The position numbers and the translations under genes are program-made. The notes beneath the pieces are model-generated. The model did not search any database, had not been told where the DNA came from, and worked only from the letters and a program-made list of their open reading frames with translations. A stretch of 64,000 bases of DNA, taken from NCBI GenBank assembly GCA_007117135.1, contig SKHB01000091.1, forward strand, positions 1-64,000, read 5' to 3'. Shown here piece by piece: positions 20,605 to 30,888 of this stretch. The stretch is from Microbacteriaceae bacterium (GTDB taxonomy: Bacteria; Actinomycetota; Actinomycetes; Actinomycetales; Microbacteriaceae). Each line of letters starts with the position of its first letter. Position 1 is the first letter of the stretch.

Positions 20605-21936
20605 GTGCCGCAGACAACTACTGAGAACTTGAGTCCCACCCGCGTGAAATTGACCATCACGGTGGGGCCCGACGAGCTCAAACCCAGCCTCGACCACGCC
20701 TATAAGCACATCGCTGAGCAGGTCAGCATTCCCGGTTTCCGCAAAGGCAAAGTGCCGCCGCCGATTATTGATCAGCGAGTGGGCCGAGGCGAAGTGTTGA
20801 ATCACGCCGTCTCCGAGGGGTTGGACCGTTTCTTCCAAGATGCGGTGACGGCCGAAGGCATTCGCCCTATCGGCCGCCCGGAAGCAGACGTCACCACGTG
20901 GCCGAGTGACAAAGACTTCTCTGGCGACCTGGTCGTCACCGTCGAAGTCGACGTCAGGCCAGAGTTTGACCTTCCCGACTACGCCTCATACACCCTTGAG
21001 GTAGAGCCAGTCGCAGCCGACAAGAAAGCCATTGATGCGGAGCTTGATGGGCTGCGGGAACGTTTTGGAACGTTGGTGACCGTTGATCGGCCGATAGCTT
21101 CCGGCGACTTTGTCCAGATTGACCTCACGGCGTCGATCGGTGACAAAACCATCGACTCGGCAAGTTCAATTAGCTATGAGGTGGGGTCAGGTCAGCTCAT
21201 CGACGGCATCGATGATGCGCTGGACACTCTCACCGCCGGTGAGTCCGCCACGTTCGAATCGAAACTCCTGGGCGGTGACCACGAGGGAGAAATGGCGCAG
21301 ATTGACGTCACCGTATTGGCCGTCAAGGAACGACAACTTCCGGACGCCGACGACGAGTTTGCTCAAATTGCGAGCCAATTCGACACCATCAGTGAGTTGA
21401 AAGAAGATCTGAAGACTGAGGTGGAGCGCAAGGGTCGTCTGACCCAGGCACAGGCAGCTCGGACAGCGCTTGTCGACAAACTTGTCGCCGACTCTTCGAT
21501 GCCTGTCCCTGAAAGCGTTGTGGAGGCGGAAGTTCACCGCCACCTTGAGCAGGAAGGTCGGCTGGAAGACGACGAACACCGTAAGGAGGTCGTCGAGTCA
21601 ACCGAGAAGTCGCTGCGAACACAGTTTGTTTTAGACAAACTCTCTGAGTCGCTGGAGGTTCAGGTCTCGCAGGATGAGTTGACCAGCTACCTGATTCAGT
21701 CGGCAGGGCAGTACGGCATGGAACCGGGCGAATTCATTCAATCTGTTGACCGTGCCGGCCAACTGCCGCAAATGGTCTCCGAGGTAGCGCGAGCAAAGTC
21801 GCTGACCTTGGCCCTGCAGAAAGTCACAGTGAAAGACACCAAGGGCAAGAAGGTGGACCTTTCCGAGTTCCTCACTGTTTCACAGGGCGGCCCGGCCATC
21901 ACCTTGCCTGACGAGTCACACGACCACGACCACTAG
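20605..21936 (+). CDS. tig: Trigger factor (peptidyl-prolyl isomerase chaperone)
   Basis: Ribosome-binding signature [25 protein letters not shown]-like middle; followed by clpP1. GTG start with upstream GGAG. Confidence 0.96.
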   Translation: MPQTTTENLSPTRVKLTITVGPDELKPSLDHAYKHIAEQVSIPGFRKGKVPPPIIDQRVGRGEVLNHAVSEGLDRFFQDAVTAEGIRPIGRPEADVTTWPSDKDFSGDLVVTVEVDVRPEFDLPDYASYTLEVEPVAADKKAIDAELDGLRERFGTLVTVDRPIASGDFVQIDLTASIGDKTIDSASSISYEVGSGQLIDGIDDALDTLTAGESATFESKLLGGDHEGEMAQIDVTVLAVKERQLPDADDEFAQIASQFDTISELKEDLKTEVERKGRLTQAQAARTALVDKLVADSSMPVPESVVEAEVHRHLEQEGRLEDDEHRKEVVESTEKSLRTQFVLDKLSESLEVQVSQDELTSYLIQSAGQYGMEPGEFIQSVDRAGQLPQMVSEVARAKSLTLALQKVTVKDTKGKKVDLSEFLTVSQGGPAITLPDESHDHDH

Positions 21937-22030
21937 GCCCCATTAGCCGAGGGCGAACAGGACCCGACACGCGGTTGTCGATGTGTACGCTCAAGAGTGC
22001 GGCGCAAAGGCGCCTGGATAAGAGGAAACG

Positions 22031-22624
22031 ATGCCCGAACCCATGATGCAGCAGAGTGTCTTTGACCGCCTGCTGAAAGACCGAATTATTTGGTTGGGAT
22101 CTGAAGTGCGTGACGATAACGCCAACGAGATCGCCGCGAAGCTGCTGCTGTTGGCCGCGGAAGACCCGGAAAAGGACATCTACCTCTACATCAACTCTCC
22201 CGGTGGTTCCATCACCGCCGGTATGGCCATCTACGACACCATGCAGTTTGTTCCTAATGACATCGTGACTGTGGGCATTGGAATGGCGGCCTCAATGGGT
22301 CAGCTCCTTCTCACCTCCGGCACGCTCGGTAAGCGATACATTACGCCGCACGCCCGCGTGCTCCTCCACCAGCCTCACGGTGGGTTCGGGGGAACAGCCA
22401 GCGACATTCAGACTCAGGCGCAACTCATCAACGACATGAAGAAAAAGCTCGCTGAAATCACGGCTGAAGCAACAGGGAAGAGCGTTGAGCAGATTATGCA
22501 AGACGGCGACCGCGACCGCTGGTTTACCGCAGAAGAGGCCCTGGAATACGGCTTCGTTGACCACATCCGGGCTTCAGCATCCGACGTTATTGGCGGCGGC
22601 GGAACCGAACAGGGGAAGAAATAG
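22031..22624 (+). CDS. clpP1: ATP-dependent Clp protease proteolytic subunit 1
   Basis: [60 protein letters not shown]. Confidence 0.97.
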   Translation: MPEPMMQQSVFDRLLKDRIIWLGSEVRDDNANEIAAKLLLLAAEDPEKDIYLYINSPGGSITAGMAIYDTMQFVPNDIVTVGIGMAASMGQLLLTSGTLGKRYITPHARVLLHQPHGGFGGTASDIQTQAQLINDMKKKLAEITAEATGKSVEQIMQDGDRDRWFTAEEALEYGFVDHIRASASDVIGGGGTEQGKK

Positions 22625-23304
22625 TGACCACCGAAAATATGACCCCGACAAGCGGCTTTCACATGCCCGAGTCGCGCTACATCCTCCCCAGCTTTGAGGA
22701 GCGCACGAGTTACGGTTTCAAACGCCAAGACCCGTATGCGAAGCTGTTTGAAGATCGCATTGTTTTTCTTGGCGTCCAGGTCGACGACGCATCGGCTGAT
22801 GATGTGATGGCCCAGCTCCTCGTCTTGGAAAGCCAAGACCCTGAGCGTGACATCGTGATGTACATCAATTCGCCCGGTGGTTCATTCACTGCCATGACGG
22901 CGATTTACGACACCATGCAATACATTCGCCCCGAAGTTCAAACCGTTGTGCTGGGACAGGCGGCTTCTGCTGCCGCGGTGATTTTGGCCGGTGGAACACC
23001 GGGCAAGCGTTTGGCTTTGCCCAACGCCCGAATCTTGATTCACCAGCCCATGATGGGTGAAGCGGGTCGAGGTCAAGCTTCTGATATTGAAATTCAGGCA
23101 AAAGAAATTGCCCGGCTTCGCGAATGGTTGGAAGACACCTTGTCCAAGCACTCGAACAAATCCATTGAAGAAGTTAATCGCGACATTGACCGAGACAAGA
23201 TTCTTACAGCCGCCGAGGCGTTGGAATATGGTCTCATCGATCAGGTGTTGACCAGCCGCAAGAATGTCGCCCAGGCTGGCCCTAAACCGGTCGAAGCAAA
23301 CTAG
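22624..23304 (+). CDS. clpP2: ATP-dependent Clp protease proteolytic subunit 2 (GTG start)
   Basis: [57 protein letters not shown]; directly follows clpP1. Confidence 0.97.
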   Translation: MTTENMTPTSGFHMPESRYILPSFEERTSYGFKRQDPYAKLFEDRIVFLGVQVDDASADDVMAQLLVLESQDPERDIVMYINSPGGSFTAMTAIYDTMQYIRPEVQTVVLGQAASAAAVILAGGTPGKRLALPNARILIHQPMMGEAGRGQASDIEIQAKEIARLREWLEDTLSKHSNKSIEEVNRDIDRDKILTAAEALEYGLIDQVLTSRKNVAQAGPKPVEAN

Positions 23305-23972
23305 CTGCGCCCGCGTCGACTTACCATCCAAAACAGGAGGGCAAGAGCAAGAACGACCAGAACAGCGGCAATCGCGAGAGTAACGGGACCTTGCCTTGTC
23401 TGGTCGTCGGAGATGACTTCCTCGACAGTGGGTTCGACGGGCGCACCCTCGCTCGTATCAGACTCGGTTGCTTCCCCCACCGGGGCATCAACGAGCCCCG
23501 ACTCCACGCCACACACGGGCGGGTCGGGGAATCCTCGAGCGGGGGAGTGCGACTCGTTTGGCGAAAAAATGAAACTAAAACTGTCGGACAGGCTGTGCCC
23601 GTCAGCAGAGACAAATTGGAACGTCACTGTGTAGTCGCCGGCTTGACCAAGGTCAGCTGATGTTGACATATCCGTATCTCCGATGGTGACGCACCCATCG
23701 CCGTAGTGAAGACCTTCAGCGTCTTTGACGACCATCGCGAAACCCGAGCCGGTTCCGGTGAGGTCAAGCAGTTGATCGTTCGTGGTGATCCGAATATCGA
23801 CCGGGCTGTCGGTGACCGTTGAGCCTGTGGCGGGGATCGTTCCTAAGACGACGTTATGTCCGATTGCGTTCGGGGCTGCCCACGAGAAGAAAGCGATCGC
23901 AGTGATTGCCACAACAGCAAAAAAAGTTCTCCGGGTGTTGGAGGGCAGTGGGTGCGAAGCGAGGCGTGTCAC
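23301..23972 (-). CDS. CopC-domain (copper-resistance-like) secreted, membrane-anchored protein
   Basis: Signal peptide then [32 protein letters not shown]...[24 protein letters not shown]-terminal TM ending RRGRS. Confidence 0.85.
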   Translation of the reverse strand: MTRLASHPLPSNTRRTFFAVVAITAIAFFSWAAPNAIGHNVVLGTIPATGSTVTDSPVDIRITTNDQLLDLTGTGSGFAMVVKDAEGLHYGDGCVTIGDTDMSTSADLGQAGDYTVTFQFVSADGHSLSDSFSFIFSPNESHSPARGFPDPPVCGVESGLVDAPVGEATESDTSEGAPVEPTVEEVISDDQTRQGPVTLAIAAVLVVLALALLFWMVSRRGRS

Positions 23973-24090
23973 ACCCTCAGCCTACAAACAAAACACTTAT
24001 CGACACTCAGGGGGAAATGTGCAAAGAGGTGTGGGATGTTGCGGGTAGGCTTCTTGAACCAGCACCAGATGTGAGCGGGGGGTGTGCACT

Positions 24091-25356
24091 ATGGCAAGAA
24101 CCGGGGAGACCGGCGAGCTGTTGAAGTGCTCGTTTTGCGGGAAAAGCCAGAAGCAGGTCCAGCAACTGATCGCTGGACCCGGCGTGTACATCTGTGACGA
24201 GTGCGTCGAACTGTGCAACGAAATAATCGATGAACGCCAGGCAGAAAAGCGCGTCGAAAGTCTTGCCGACTTTGCGCTGCCGAAGCCGAAAGAAATTTTT
24301 GACTTCCTCGAAGAGTTTGTCATTGGTCAAGAACCTGCGAAAAAGACCCTGTCGGTTGCCGTATACAACCATTACAAGCGGGTTCGCGCGGAGAAAAGTG
24401 GTGAGGCGGGTGACGATGTCGAAATTCAAAAGAGCAACATTTTGCTTGTCGGCCCGACCGGCTGCGGCAAAACCTATCTCGCTCAAACTCTTGCCAAAAG
24501 ACTGAATGTACCCTTCGCCGTTGCCGATGCGACCGCGCTGACAGAAGCCGGGTATGTGGGCGAAGACGTTGAAAATATTTTGCTGAAACTGATCCAGGCT
24601 GCTGACTATGACGTTGCTCGAGCTGAAACAGGAATCGTGTACATCGACGAAGTCGACAAAATAGCCAGGAAAGCGGAAAATCCATCCATCACCAGGGACG
24701 TGTCCGGTGAGGGAGTGCAGCAGGCGCTGTTGAAAATTCTCGAGGGCACGGTTGCATCCGTCCCGCCACAGGGCGGGCGGAAGCACCCCCAGCAAGAGTT
24801 CATTCAGATTGACACAACGAACGTCTTATTCATTGTGGCCGGCGCTTTTGCCGGTTTGGATGACATCGTGTCGCAACGCATCGGCCGCCACGGTATCGGT
24901 TTTGGTGCCCCCCTCCATACCAAGGGTGAAGGGGAAGACCTGTACGCTGAGGTGCTCCCCGAGGACCTTCACAAGTTTGGTCTCATTCCTGAGTTCATTG
25001 GCCGGCTCCCCGTGCTCACAACGGTGTCGCCGCTCGACCGGAGTGCCCTGGTAGACATTCTCACGACACCGAAGAACGCGCTCGTTAAGCAGTATCAGCG
25101 TATGTTCGCGCTCGACGGCGTCGAGCTGGAGTTCGACAAAGAGGCCCTCGATGAAATTGCTGACTTGGCGGCGGCCCGCCAGACCGGTGCGAGGGGGCTA
25201 CGCGCGATTTTGGAAGACGTTCTTGGGCCCACCATGTTTGAAGTTCCCTCGTCTGACAAAGTCGCAAAGGTTGTCGTGACTCGGGAGGCGGTCCTGGGCG
25301 AGGCAACACCGACCATGGTGCCGCGGCGGGCAGACCGCCGCGAAAAGTCAGCTTAG
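24091..25356 (+). CDS. clpX: ATP-dependent Clp protease ATP-binding subunit ClpX
   Basis: N-terminal zinc finger [30 protein letters not shown]; Walker A GPTGCGKT; full ClpX body. Confidence 0.98.
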   Translation: MARTGETGELLKCSFCGKSQKQVQQLIAGPGVYICDECVELCNEIIDERQAEKRVESLADFALPKPKEIFDFLEEFVIGQEPAKKTLSVAVYNHYKRVRAEKSGEAGDDVEIQKSNILLVGPTGCGKTYLAQTLAKRLNVPFAVADATALTEAGYVGEDVENILLKLIQAADYDVARAETGIVYIDEVDKIARKAENPSITRDVSGEGVQQALLKILEGTVASVPPQGGRKHPQQEFIQIDTTNVLFIVAGAFAGLDDIVSQRIGRHGIGFGAPLHTKGEGEDLYAEVLPEDLHKFGLIPEFIGRLPVLTTVSPLDRSALVDILTTPKNALVKQYQRMFALDGVELEFDKEALDEIADLAAARQTGARGLRAILEDVLGPTMFEVPSSDKVAKVVVTREAVLGEATPTMVPRRADRREKSA

Positions 25357-25565
25357 TCGGCGTTTTCGTGGCCGACGGAACCCACCTGGGTTCCGTTATC
25401 CAGGGTGATTATCGGCCGTCCCTCTAACCAGGTCAGTGTCCAGCGGAGCGTATGGCGTTCGTTGTCGGTGAGAGTCTCTTCGACCGCGCGAATGTCGGCC
25501 TGCAGGTGTGGTGGGACGGAGGAGGGAATGTCGGCGCCGACAGAGAACCGACTCCCGACCATCAT
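25353..25565 (-). CDS. Small hypothetical protein, 4-bp ATGA overlap with upstream GNAT gene
   Basis: 70-aa [73 protein letters not shown]. Confidence 0.55.
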   Translation of the reverse strand: MMVGSRFSVGADIPSSVPPHLQADIRAVEETLTDNERHTLRWTLTWLEGRPIITLDNGTQVGSVGHENAD

Positions 25566-26014
25566 GAGTGGTCTCTCCCGGTGGGCATTTCGTACATCAC
25601 CCAACTGGTTTTCTTTGCAATTTTGTCGTAGAGACCCATCGCTGTGGTGTTGGTATCAGCGGTTATCCACTTCATGTCACCGCCACCGTTGCGGAAGGCG
25701 TGCGACTTGGCGTGGTCAATGAGTTGCCTTGCAATGGACTGACCGCGATAGTCGGGGTGGACAAAAAGGTCATCCAAGAACCAGGACACCCCCGGTCGGA
25801 ACGTGTCGTATTGGCGTTGAACATGGGCGAAGCCCACCAGCACACCGCGCTCGTTTGCGACAAAGCATGTCTCCGGGTGTTCCGGGTCCAGCAGGTCTTT
25901 CCACACCGTGTCGATCAGGTCATCGGCAAATTCTGTTTCGTAAAAAACTCCGTAGGCGAGGAAAAGGTCACGCCACTGGTCAAAGTCTGCTTCGGTGAGG
26001 TCTCGAACAATCAT
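25562..26014 (-). CDS. GNAT-family N-acetyltransferase
   Basis: LDDLFVHPDYRGQSIARQLIDHAKSHA acetyl-CoA binding motif. Confidence 0.92.
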   Translation of the reverse strand: MIVRDLTEADFDQWRDLFLAYGVFYETEFADDLIDTVWKDLLDPEHPETCFVANERGVLVGFAHVQRQYDTFRPGVSWFLDDLFVHPDYRGQSIARQLIDHAKSHAFRNGGGDMKWITADTNTTAMGLYDKIAKKTSWVMYEMPTGRDHS

Positions 26015-26038
26015 GACAACCCTTTCGTTTCTCTCAGA

Positions 26039-28615
26039 TTACTGCTCGGGTTCGGTTTCGGCTGGTTCGAATGCGGTCAAGGCGACCTCCTCGCCGGGGG
26101 CGAGCTTCAGAACCTCAATGGCCGCCACCGCACACAGGTCGTCGACAATAACGGACAGCCCGGCGGGCCCTGCCAACGTGGCGGATGCGACTGCCGCTCG
26201 CTGCGGCAGTTGTCGGTCTGTTTTTGCTCGGCGAAGAGTGATGAGCGCTTCGGAAGCAAGCGCAAGAGAACCTGGATGGAGGTTTTCAGGCATGTCCAGT
26301 TCGCCAATTGTAGGCCACGGCGAGGTGTGAATGCTTCCCTCGTGTCGCCAACTCCACACCTCTTCTGTGGCGAAGGATAACACTGGGGCGAACAGACGCA
26401 GCATGGCGTCCAAAGCCAAACGCAGGGCGGTGACCGCGCTCACCTGGCCGGGATCACCGGCATCGCGATAGGCCCGGTGTTTCACTAACTCTAGGTAGTC
26501 GTCGCAGAACGTCCAAAAAAACGATTCGGTCACCTCGAGTGCTTTTGCGTGATCAAAATCGTTGTATGCCTGCGTCGCAACGTTCATCACATCTGAGAGC
26601 CGGTGAAGCATGTCAATATCGAGAGGGTCTGTCACCGTTCCCGATTCACCGTCGAAGCTGTAGGCAAACTTGGAGGCGTTGAGAACCTTGATGGCGAGCC
26701 GCCGACCGATTTTCATCAACTTTGGGTTTTCTGGATCGAAGGCGGCGTCTGTTCCCAGTTTCGATGATGCGGCCCAGTAGCGCACGGCGTCGGACCCGTG
26801 GCTATCGAGCATGGCCTGTGGGGTGACGACGTTCCCTTTGGATTTCGACATTTTTTTACGGTCAGGGTCGACGATAAAGCCGGAAATACCGGCGTTCTTC
26901 CACGGAATTTGACCGTGTTCTAGTTCTGATCGAAGTGCCGTGGAGAAGAGCCATGTCCGAATGATGTCTTGCCCTTGGCTTCTCAGGTCATACGGGAAAA
27001 CGAGAGAAAACAGCTCGTCGTCAATGAGCCAGCCACCGGCAATCTGGGGTGTCAAGCTCGAGGTTGCCCAGGTGTCCATGATGTCGGCTTCACCGATAAA
27101 TCCCCCGGGGACACCACGCTGGGCATCGGTGAAACCTGGGGGAGAATCCGAGGTGGGGTCAACGGGAAGCTGTGTCGATTCCGGCGTCAGAATGTCACCG
27201 GGGATGACTTCCCCACTGTCATCGAGTCGATACCACACCGGGATCGGGACGCCAAAGAACCGCTGGCGGGAAATCAACCAGTCTCCCGACAACCCACCCA
27301 CCCAGTTGTTGTATCGAACACGCATGAAGTCGGGGTGGAAATTGATTTCCTCACCCCGGGCGAGGAGGCGATTTTTGAGGCTGTCATCTCTTGCCCCGTT
27401 TGAGATATACCACTGGCGGGTCGTGACAACTTCGAGTGGTTTGTCGCCTTTTTCGAAAAACTTAACCGGGTGCGTCATGGCTTCAGGTTCACCGACAAGG
27501 TCACCACTGTCTCGGAGCATCTCGACGATGCGCTGCTTTGCCGAGAAGACGGTCTTTCCGGCGAGCTCTGCAAAAAGCTCTTTTTGTGCGGTGCTGTCTA
27601 TGCCGGCCGGAGCGTCCGCGACGATTCGGCCGTCTTTGCCGATGATGGGTCTGGTGGGGAGGTCGAGTTCCCGCCACCACACCACGTCAGTGACGTCACC
27701 GAATGTACACACCATGGCAATCCCTGTGCCCTTGTCCTTTTGAGCTAGGTGGTGGGCCCTCACCGGCACGTCAACACCAAACAGCGGGCTGGTGACGGTT
27801 TTTCCGAAGAGCGGCTGGTATCGCTCGTCGTCGGGGTGTGCGACTAGCGCGACACACGCCGGAATGAGCTCTGGTCGGGTGGTCACAATGGTCACGTTCC
27901 GGCCGTCTTCTGGACCGTGGAAGTTGACCTTGTGATAGGCGGAGGGCTGGTCGCGGTCTTCAAGTTCTGCCTGGGCAACAGCGGTCCGAAACGTAATGTC
28001 CCAGAGGGTGGGGGCGTCGGCTTGGTAGGCCTCGCCTCGTTCGAGGTTGTTCAAAAACGCCTGCTGCGCAACGCGCTGGCTGTGGTCGTCGATGGTGCGG
28101 TAGGTGAGTGTCCAGTCGACACTCAGCCCCAAGGTTCGCCACAGTTCTTCAAACTGTTTCTCGTCCTCGACAGTTAATTTTTCGCACAGCTCAATAAAGT
28201 TTCGACGGCTGATCGGTACTTGGTCTTGCGGCTTGGTTGAGCCTGCCTTGTCGTCTGAAGGCGCGAAGTCGGGGTCGTACGGGAGGGTGGGGTCACAGCG
28301 GACCCCATAGTAATTCTGAACTCGGCGCTCAGTAGGAAGACCGTTGTCATCCCACCCCATGGGGTAAAAGATTTCTTTCCCCAACATGCGCTGGTATCGC
28401 GTGTGTAAGTCCATGTGGGTGTAGCTAAAGACGTGCCCAATGTGGAGACTTCCGGATGCCGTGGGCGGGGGAGTGTCGACAGAAAATACGCCGTCTGCAC
28501 CGGCTGCCGCTGCTCTGTCCCGGCGGAAGAGATACGTTCCCTCCGACTCCCAAGCGTCAGACCACGTAGCCTCCAGGCCTTCGAGTGCGGGTTTTTCTGG
28601 CATTGGCCTGGGCAT
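26039..28615 (-). CDS. valS: Valyl-tRNA synthetase
   Basis: Class I aaRS HIGH-type SLHIGHVFSYTHMD, KMSKSKGNVVTPQAMLD; ValS-like MGWDDNGLPTERRVQNYYGVRCDP. Confidence 0.97.
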   Translation of the reverse strand: MPRPMPEKPALEGLEATWSDAWESEGTYLFRRDRAAAAGADGVFSVDTPPPTASGSLHIGHVFSYTHMDLHTRYQRMLGKEIFYPMGWDDNGLPTERRVQNYYGVRCDPTLPYDPDFAPSDDKAGSTKPQDQVPISRRNFIELCEKLTVEDEKQFEELWRTLGLSVDWTLTYRTIDDHSQRVAQQAFLNNLERGEAYQADAPTLWDITFRTAVAQAELEDRDQPSAYHKVNFHGPEDGRNVTIVTTRPELIPACVALVAHPDDERYQPLFGKTVTSPLFGVDVPVRAHHLAQKDKGTGIAMVCTFGDVTDVVWWRELDLPTRPIIGKDGRIVADAPAGIDSTAQKELFAELAGKTVFSAKQRIVEMLRDSGDLVGEPEAMTHPVKFFEKGDKPLEVVTTRQWYISNGARDDSLKNRLLARGEEINFHPDFMRVRYNNWVGGLSGDWLISRQRFFGVPIPVWYRLDDSGEVIPGDILTPESTQLPVDPTSDSPPGFTDAQRGVPGGFIGEADIMDTWATSSLTPQIAGGWLIDDELFSLVFPYDLRSQGQDIIRTWLFSTALRSELEHGQIPWKNAGISGFIVDPDRKKMSKSKGNVVTPQAMLDSHGSDAVRYWAASSKLGTDAAFDPENPKLMKIGRRLAIKVLNASKFAYSFDGESGTVTDPLDIDMLHRLSDVMNVATQAYNDFDHAKALEVTESFFWTFCDDYLELVKHRAYRDAGDPGQVSAVTALRLALDAMLRLFAPVLSFATEEVWSWRHEGSIHTSPWPTIGELDMPENLHPGSLALASEALITLRRAKTDRQLPQRAAVASATLAGPAGLSVIVDDLCAVAAIEVLKLAPGEEVALTAFEPAETEPEQ

Positions 28616-28679
28616 GGGTCACCTTTTCTGTATGTGCGGCATCGAGTCAGGGGTGCCTGAGTATGCCCCCATAGTACAA

Positions 28680-28717
28680 AACCCGGGTGCACAAGTCTGT
28701 CAATGCGCACCCGGGTT
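28680..28717 (-). terminator. Probable intrinsic terminator between MFS gene and valS
   Basis: Perfect 11-bp stem aacccgggtgc / gcacccgggtt; on the minus strand followed by TTTTG. Confidence 0.7.
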
Positions 28718-28730
28718 AGGTTGTGTGCTG

Positions 28731-30053
28731 CTAGCTACCGGTTCTCGCGTAGAGGGGCTCCCGCTCGCTGTAGCGCATGCGACTGGCCTGCAGGGCAGAC
28801 AGCAGGGTGATCGCGGAGAGGGCGGCGAGCACAACGCCGGGGTGCCACCAGGCGTTGTTGGTGGCTTCGCGCATGATGACGAGCAGGAAGGGCAGGGTGG
28901 CGGCGATGGCTGCACCGATGTTGTAAGACAGGGCAAGGGCTGTATAGCGAGTCTTGTCATCAAAAAGGTCGGCCATCATCCCACCCAGTGCCGCCCACGA
29001 GGCGGTCGGCAAAATTCCGCCGACGACCATGATCATGACCAGCACGAAGAACGTGGCATCGAGGATGATCCAATACAGGGGGAATGCGACGAGCAGTGTT
29101 CCGACGGCACCCCAAGCCACGACGGCAGCGGAACTGTACCGATTGGCCAACCAACCAAAAGTGGGAATGGTGATCAGCTGAAGCACACTTCCAATGGTGA
29201 GTGCGAGGGTGAACTCCATGGCCGAATAGCCCAGAACCTCAACACCATAGTTGGTGGTGTAGGTGTTCATCAGGGTGTACGAACCGTGTCCGAGCAGCGC
29301 GCCGCCAACGGCTATGACGATGGCGAACGGGGCGCGCTTAATGACTTCGAGGAAGGGGAACTTCGCGCGACGGTCCTTTTCAAGAAGTTCTTTGAACACG
29401 GGGGTTTCATCGATGCTCCATCGTAAATATAGGGCGATGAGGAGCAACGGGAAGGCTGTCAGAAGAGGAATTCGCCACCACCCTTCGGTGACAATGTCCT
29501 CGTAGGGGATGGTGAGGAAGATGGCCAGCCACACCATGTTGGACAAGATAGAGCCCACCGGGGAGCCCAATTGTACGAGGGAGGCAAAGAACTGGCGGTT
29601 CCTGGGGTGCGCATGCTCTGTGGTCAGCGCTACCGCGCCGCCCCACTCGCCGCCGAGCGAAAGTCCTTGCCCGAGACGGAGTAACACGAGGGCGATGGCG
29701 CCCACCCAGCCTGCTTGCTCGTAGGTGGGCAGAAGGCCAATGGCCCCCGTTGCCACACCCATCAACACGATGGTGATAATCAAGGTCTTACGTCGGCCAA
29801 CGCGGTCACCCAGGTGACCAAAGTAAATGGCGCCAAGCGGACGAACAAAGAAAACAATCGCGAATGTCGCGAAAGATGCAAGAACCCCTCCGACTGGTCC
29901 GAGGGGTTCGAAGAATAAAGTTCCGACAAAAAGTGCGGCGAGCCAGGCGTACACATACTGGTCGTAGGATTCGAGGGCGGTTCCGACAAAGGATGCGACG
30001 GCGACTTTGCGCGCTTTTTTCTCAGATAGCGCGGCGATGGGGGAGCTGCTCAC
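28731..30053 (-). CDS. MFS transporter (metabolite:H+ symporter, ShiA/ProP-like)
   Basis: VASFVGTALESYDQYVYAWLAALF, RPLGAIYFGHLGDRVGRRKTL, GLSLGGEWGGAVAL. Confidence 0.93.
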   Translation of the reverse strand: MSSSPIAALSEKKARKVAVASFVGTALESYDQYVYAWLAALFVGTLFFEPLGPVGGVLASFATFAIVFFVRPLGAIYFGHLGDRVGRRKTLIITIVLMGVATGAIGLLPTYEQAGWVGAIALVLLRLGQGLSLGGEWGGAVALTTEHAHPRNRQFFASLVQLGSPVGSILSNMVWLAIFLTIPYEDIVTEGWWRIPLLTAFPLLLIALYLRWSIDETPVFKELLEKDRRAKFPFLEVIKRAPFAIVIAVGGALLGHGSYTLMNTYTTNYGVEVLGYSAMEFTLALTIGSVLQLITIPTFGWLANRYSSAAVVAWGAVGTLLVAFPLYWIILDATFFVLVMIMVVGGILPTASWAALGGMMADLFDDKTRYTALALSYNIGAAIAATLPFLLVIMREATNNAWWHPGVVLAALSAITLLSALQASRMRYSEREPLYARTGS

Positions 30054-30133
30054 GGGGACCTTTCATTCAGGCGGACTCTGGGGAGTGTGATTAACTAGAC
30101 TCCGTCTAAATAATCAGCATTCAGTATAGGGGG

Positions 30134-30679
30134 TTGCTGGTGACCTCACGAGGCCGGCCTCGAACCGTCTCGCCTGCGATGTTGGCCGAAGCAGCCACTG
30201 AACTATTCCTCGAGCGTGGGTACCACCACACTGCTGTTGACGACATCGCCCACCGGGCCGGGGTGTCCCGCGCCACCTTCTTCAACTACTTTCCGGCGAA
30301 AGCAGACGTGTTGTTTTGGGATATTGACCAAGCACTCACCGCGATCGAAGAGGCCGTGTTGGCCGGGGTGACGCCCCTCGAGGCCATTTTTTCTCACGCG
30401 CAGACCATTGCATACACAGACCGCCCACTCATTGCCACCCAAGCGGAGACGATGGCGGTATTGGACGATGTTGGGCGGGTCGGGCCAGCGAGGGTGGAAC
30501 GGCTCAGAAAGATTATTGCCTCCCAGTTTTCTGACTCCTTCGACCACTGGCAAATGACCGCCGCCATCGTCTCAGCAGCCATGTCGTGGGCAATGCACTC
30601 AGATGACACCCGGAATCTTTCGGTCACTATCCAGGATTCCGTGGCGCGAGTGGCGAATTCCCTCAAGCATCCACTGTGA
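30134..30679 (+). CDS. TetR-family transcriptional regulator (TTG start, or GTG at 30140)
   Basis: HTH AATELFLERGYHHTAVDDIAHRAGVSRATFFNYFPAKADVLF. Confidence 0.92.
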   Translation: MLVTSRGRPRTVSPAMLAEAATELFLERGYHHTAVDDIAHRAGVSRATFFNYFPAKADVLFWDIDQALTAIEEAVLAGVTPLEAIFSHAQTIAYTDRPLIATQAETMAVLDDVGRVGPARVERLRKIIASQFSDSFDHWQMTAAIVSAAMSWAMHSDDTRNLSVTIQDSVARVANSLKHPL

Positions 30680-30700
30680 TTCATGCACTACAGTGTGTTG

Positions 30701-30888
30701 TGCAGTGATCCGGCCATCACCGGGGAGCACACCGGAAGAACAGTGACCTTCGTCGCCCAGTAGAACCGGTCGGGTGGGCCCGAAATCGCCCAACAACGAG
30801 AGGCTGGGGAAACCCGGCAAACGAGGTGGTACCGCGCGGGTGACCGCGTCCTCGTGAGGCCAAGAAACATCTGGTTGTTGGGAGCACA
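30701..30888 (+). promoter_or_regulatory. T-box leader of ileS, probably translational type
   Basis: Specifier context GATCCGGCCATCACCGGGGAGC (ATC at 30716-30718), canonical T-box segment AGGTGGTACCGCG (about 30824-30836) in an ACGAGG...CCTCGT stem, immediately upstream of ileS. Confidence 0.93.

Noticed and set aside
21937-22030. Possible ClgR-type operator (CGC-spacer-GCG) before clpP1
   Set aside because: TACGCTCAAGAGTGCGG and GGCGCAAAGGCGCC resemble ClgR sites but the spacer lengths (8 and 4 nt) do not match the CGCYNANRGCG form I recall; a matrix scan would be needed.
24007-24795. 262-aa minus-strand ORF
   Set aside because: Antisense to the clpX 5' half.
25568-26380. 270-aa plus-strand ORF
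   Set aside because: Antisense to the GNAT gene and valS 3' end; no recognisable domain.
28440-29426. 328-aa plus-strand ORF
   Set aside because: Antisense to valS 5' end and MFS transporter; composition (Gly/Asp/His-rich) is that of a non-coding frame.
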